DNA of 64,000 nt from Pseudomonas fluorescens. GTDB lineage: Bacteria > Pseudomonadota > Gammaproteobacteria > Pseudomonadales > Pseudomonadaceae. The position numbers and the translations under genes were made by a program. Shown here piece by piece: positions 60,701 through 64,000 of the stretch (positions within the stretch are counted from its first letter, which is position 1; each line of letters begins with the position of its first letter). The notes under the pieces were generated by a model, which saw only the letters and a list, made by a program, of their open reading frames with translations, was not told where the DNA came from and did not search any database. Location of the stretch: the NCBI RefSeq assembly GCF_001902145.1, contig NZ_MRST01000026.1:52244-116243 (forward strand), written 5' to 3'.

Positions 60701-60784
60701 GTAGCTCTGGCCGTTGAACGTAAACGTCAGGACTTTATTACGGTCGATGCGGCCACCGTTGGACAGGCGATTGATCTGGCTCAT
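57767..60784 (-). CDS. soxA: Sarcosine oxidase alpha subunit
   Basis: A 1005-residue subunit. The N-terminal ferredoxin-like region (about 15-100) is followed by an FAD/NAD-binding domain with CDVLVVGAGPAGLAAALAAA near residue 170 and a second dinucleotide site (RVVLATGACERPLVYGNND). The C-terminal ~400 residues are GcvT/T-protein-like (tetrahydrofolate-binding; LLDASTLGKIDIQGPDAREF, GYSFAMGVV). The complex oxidises sarcosine to glycine, passing the methyl carbon to THF as 5,10-methylene-THF (or releasing formaldehyde) and making H2O2. It starts with an ATGA overlap of soxD. Confidence 0.97.
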   Translation of the reverse strand: MSQINRLSNGGRIDRNKVLTFTFNGQSYKGFEGDTLAAALLANGVDIIGRSFKYSRPRGIFAAGAEEPNAVLQIGATEATQIPNVRATQQALYQGLVATSTNGWPSVNNDMMGILGKVGGKLMPPGFYYKTFMYPQSFWMTYEKYIRKAAGLGRSPTENDPDTYDNFNRHCDVLVVGAGPAGLAAALAAARSGARVIIADEQEEFGGSLLDSRESLDGKPATEWVASVIAELKALPDVVLLPRATVNGYHDHNFLTIHERLTDHLGDRAPIGVVRQRIHRVRAKRVVLATGACERPLVYGNNDVPGNMLAGAVSTYVRRYGVAPGKKLLLSTNNDHAYRVALDWFDAGLTVVAVADARHNPRGALVEEARAKGIRILTGSAVIEARGSKHVTGARVAAIDVKAHKVTSPGEWLDCDLVTSSGGYSPVVHLASHLGGKPTWREDILGFVPGEAPQKRVCVGGINGVYGLGDSLADGFEGGVRAASEAGFAPVEGTLPKALSRLEEPTLALFQVPHEKATARAPKQFVDLQNDVTAAAIELATREGFESVEHVKRYTALGFGTDQGKLGNVNGLAIAARSLNVTIPQMGTTMFRPNYTPVTFGAVAGRHCGHIFEPVRYTALQAWHVKNGAEFEDVGQWKRPWYFPRNGEDLHAAVKRECLAVRDSVGLLDASTLGKIDIQGPDAREFLNRIYTNAWTKLDVGKARYGLMCKEDGMVFDDGVTACLADNHFLMTTTTGGAARVLQWLEIYQQTEWPDLKVYFTSVTDHWATMTLSGPNSRKLLSEVTDIDLDKDGFPFMTWKEGLVGGVPARVFRISFTGELSFEVNVQADYAMGVLEKIVEAGKKYNLTPYGTETMHVLRAEKGFIIVGQDTDGSMTPDDLNMGWCVGRTKPFSWIGWRGMNREDCVREERKQLVGLKPIDPNVWLPEGAQLVFDPKQTIPMKMVGHVTSSYAHNSLGYSFAMGVVKGGLKRIGERVFSPQADGSVIEAEIVSSVFFDPKGDRQNI

Positions 60785-61083
60785 ACCTTCTCTCCAGAGG
60801 CCTTGGCGGTGAACTGAGGCTTCTCACCGATCTTGTAGGTTTCAAGAATTTCGTAGGTCAGGGTGTCGCGGGTGGCGTTGAAATACTGGCGGCAACCGGC
60901 GGCATGGATCCACAGTTCGTGGTGCAGGCCGCGCGGGTTATCGCGAAAGAACATGTAGTCGCCCCACTGCTCGTCGGTGCAGGCATTCGGGTCCAGCGGG
61001 CGCGGGATGTGCGCTTGGCCGGACGCGTGGAATTCCTCTTCGGAGCGCAGTTCGCCACAGTGAGGACAGAAGATATGCAACAT
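60781..61083 (-). CDS. soxD: Sarcosine oxidase delta subunit
   Basis: A 100-residue delta subunit with the zinc-binding CPHCGELRSEEEF near the N-terminus and HAAGCRQYFN near residue 62, whose Cys/His side chains complete the site. It lies between soxB and soxA and overlaps soxA by 4 bases. Confidence 0.97.
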   Translation of the reverse strand: MLHIFCPHCGELRSEEEFHASGQAHIPRPLDPNACTDEQWGDYMFFRDNPRGLHHELWIHAAGCRQYFNATRDTLTYEILETYKIGEKPQFTAKASGEKV

Positions 61084-61098
61084 AGGGAATTTCTCCTG

Positions 61099-62349
61099 TT
61101 AGTGGGCGACGGCCGCAGCGCCGTGTTCGTCGATCAGCGCACCGTTGTGGAAACGGTCGATGGAAAAAGGTGCGGCCAGCGGGTGCATTTCACCCTTGGC
61201 CAGGCTGGCGGCAAACACGTTGCCTGAGCCTGGGGTGGCCTTGAAGCCGCCCGTACCCCAACCGCAGTTGAAGAACATGTTCGGTACCGGGGTCTTGGAG
61301 ATGATCGGGCAGGCATCCGGCGTGGTGTCGACGATGCCGCCCCACTGGCGGTTCATGCGCACCCGTGACAGCACCGGGAACATCTCGACGATGGCCTGGA
61401 TGGTGTGCTCGATCACCGGGTACGAACCGCGTTGGCCGTAGCCGTTGTAGCCGTCGATACCGGCGCCGATCACCAGGTCGCCCTTGTCGGACTGGCTGAT
61501 GTAACCGTGCACGGCGTTGGACATGATCACGCTGTCGATAATCGGCTTGATCGGCTCCGACACCAGGGCTTGCAGCGGATGGGATTCGATCGGCAGGCGG
61601 AAGCCCGCCAGCGAAGCCATGTGCCCGGAGTTACCGGCGGTGACCACCCCGACGCGCTTGGCGCCGATAAAACCCTTGTTGGTTTCCACACCGATGCACA
61701 CGCCGTTTTCCTTGCGGAACCCGATCACTTCGGTCTGCTGGATCAGGTCCACGCCCAAGGCATCGGCAGCGCGAGCAAAGCCCCAGGCCACGGCATCGTG
61801 ACGGGCTACGCCGCCGCGACGTTGCACGGTGGCACCGAGCACGGGGTAACGGGTGTTCTTGGAGCAATCCAGATACGGGATTTCGTCGGCCACTTGCTGG
61901 GCATTCAGCAGCTCGCCGTCCACGCCGTTGAGGCGGTTGGCGCTCACTCGGCGCTCGGAATCACGGATGTCCTGCAGGGTGTGGCACAGGTTGTACACGC
62001 CACGCTGGGAGAACATCACGTTGTAGTTCAGGTCTTGGGACAAACCTTCCCAGAGTTTCATTGCATGTTCGTACAGGTGCGCCGACTCGTCCCACAGGTA
62101 GTTGGAACGCACGATGGTGGTGTTGCGCGCGGTGTTACCGCCGCCCAGCCAGCCTTTCTCGACCACCGCCACGTTGGTGATGCCGTGTTCCTTGGCCAGG
62201 TAGTAGGCGGTCGCCAGACCATGCCCGCCGCCGCCGACGATGACCACGTCGTAGACCTTCTTGGGGGTCGGCGTGCGCCACATCTTCTGCCAGTTTTCGT
62301 GATGGCTGAGGGAGTGCTTGAAGAGGCCGAAGCCTGAGTAGCGTTGCAT
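61099..62349 (-). CDS. soxB: Sarcosine oxidase beta subunit
   Basis: A 416-residue flavoprotein subunit. The FAD fold begins YDVVIVGGGGHGLATAYYLA near residue 33; the sarcosine-site and covalent-FMN regions follow (for example RRGGVARHDAVAWGFARAA), and the C-terminal FAD contact is NCGWGTGGFKATPGSG. The ATG at 62349 (MQRYSGFGLFKHSLSHHENW) is the family-typical start. It is 22 bases downstream of glyA, so the genes form one operon, glyA-soxBDA(G). Confidence 0.97.
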   Translation of the reverse strand: MQRYSGFGLFKHSLSHHENWQKMWRTPTPKKVYDVVIVGGGGHGLATAYYLAKEHGITNVAVVEKGWLGGGNTARNTTIVRSNYLWDESAHLYEHAMKLWEGLSQDLNYNVMFSQRGVYNLCHTLQDIRDSERRVSANRLNGVDGELLNAQQVADEIPYLDCSKNTRYPVLGATVQRRGGVARHDAVAWGFARAADALGVDLIQQTEVIGFRKENGVCIGVETNKGFIGAKRVGVVTAGNSGHMASLAGFRLPIESHPLQALVSEPIKPIIDSVIMSNAVHGYISQSDKGDLVIGAGIDGYNGYGQRGSYPVIEHTIQAIVEMFPVLSRVRMNRQWGGIVDTTPDACPIISKTPVPNMFFNCGWGTGGFKATPGSGNVFAASLAKGEMHPLAAPFSIDRFHNGALIDEHGAAAVAH

Positions 62350-62371
62350 AGTCATTACTCCAAAACCGCGC

Positions 62372-63625
<1,254 letters not shown>

Positions 63626-63779
63626 CACGTCTCTCCCAGCCTTTCGTATTGTTGAGGCCCGTGCAGGGCCCTTTGATGCGATGGTAGGGCTGGCGCGTGC
63701 GGGCCAAATGCCTGCGCACGCCACGCAAAGGTGCGTTTACGACATGGCCTGAGCAAATGCTAACTGGGTGCCTACAAAC

Positions 63780-63879
63780 TGTAGGAGCGAGCTTGCTCGC
63801 GAAAAACCTGAGGGCGCCGCGTTCAATCAGGCAGCCCGCGTTATCGTTGACGTTTTTCGCGAGCAAGCTCGCTCCTACA
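63780..63879. repeat. REPIN (100 bp)
   Basis: Inverted arms TGTAGGAGCGAGC and GCTCGCTCCTACA, with the core GCGTTATCGTTGACG next to the right arm. It starts 154 bases upstream of glyA and ends 4 bases before the stop of the TraX-like gene. Confidence 0.93.
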
Positions 63880-63883
63880 AGGG

Positions 63884-64000
63884 TTAGGCGATGAGCTTGC
63901 GAAGGAGCAGCAGCAGGAGGAAGTGAAGCGGATAAAGGGCATAGGCCCAGCGGCGCATTGCTGGGGGCGCAGCACTCCGAGCGTGCCGCAGTAAGATCAA
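63884..64000 (-). CDS. C-terminal end of a TraX-family membrane protein (5' end outside window)
   Basis: The frame is open to the window edge and gives 38 residues ending RRWAYALYPLHFLLLLLLRK followed by LIA and a TAA at 63884-63886. The AYALYPLHFLLL pattern with a hydrophobic end resembles the C-terminal helix of TraX/acetyltransferase-like membrane proteins. With so little sequence, the family call is tentative. It is on the same strand and upstream of glyA, separated by a REPIN. Confidence 0.55.
   Translation of the reverse strand: MILLRHARSAAPPAMRRWAYALYPLHFLLLLLLRKLIA

Noticed and set aside
57947..60817. Very long open frame on the strand opposite soxA (about 956 codons)
   Set aside because: It lies entirely antisense to soxA. 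Long antisense frames are a normal effect of GC-rich third positions. It has no ribosome-binding site and no recognisable domains.

Overview
This window reads as chromosomal DNA of a Pseudomonas, most likely of the P. fluorescens group. Three things suggest this: high GC with Pseudomonas codon use; a gene order that, from memory, matches in reverse the P. putida KT2440 stretch running from glyA-soxBDAG to the pqq and davBA genes; and abundant REP/REPIN palindromes built on a GCGAGC-TT-GCTCGC core. No rRNA, tRNA, CRISPR array, transposase or prophage was seen.

Layout. 1-8 kb: the end of davB and all of davA (lysine to 5-aminovalerate), then pqqFABCDE (PQQ cofactor). 7.9-11.1 kb: a YqaE/Pmp3 peptide, a solitary HTH regulator with its own palindromic operator, and a class III aminotransferase divergent from a LysR regulator. 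11.3-18.7 kb: three paralogous DmdC/FadE-type acyl-CoA dehydrogenases with a GGDEF protein among them; the third has a perfect PsrA-type operator. 18.9-23.8 kb: a small hypothetical and bioBFHCD. 23.9-33.6 kb: comF, a ModE-like regulator, a PhoX-family Tat protein, an SrkA-like kinase, rarD, a GcvR-like ACT protein, malate synthase G and a response regulator. 33.8-42.7 kb: a cNMP/CBS/DUF294 protein with a DEDDh exonuclease, then an ECF sigma/FecR/TonB receptor/PepSY iron-uptake unit and a GST. 42.9-49.1 kb: creD-creC-creB behind a retropepsin-like gene, an acyltransferase, a DUF2780 protein and a short RskA-like membrane protein. 49.2-54.6 kb: the least familiar part, an AT-richer leader with a secreted orphan protein, followed by a tightly overlapping four-gene MacAB/TolC-like exporter. 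54.6-64 kb: fdhA, purU, soxGADB and glyA (sarcosine demethylation and handling of the one-carbon units released), and the end of a TraX-like gene.

How it works together. Most of the window is core metabolism: lysine catabolism, PQQ and biotin synthesis, fatty-acid beta-oxidation, the glyoxylate shunt and sarcosine catabolism. Superimposed are regulatory modules for iron (Fur/ECF/FecR), envelope stress (CreBC) and c-di-GMP. Thirteen two-armed REP elements lie between transcription units. Ten of them are almost identical in length (99-100 bp), and three donate the stop codon of a neighbouring gene. The best candidate for an undescribed system is the secreted-protein plus exporter island at 49.3-54.6 kb. 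Other points worth checking are an in-frame upstream start for pqqA, hairpins that mask the ribosome-binding sites of pqqF and creD, and a pair of perfect DnaA boxes far from any visible origin.
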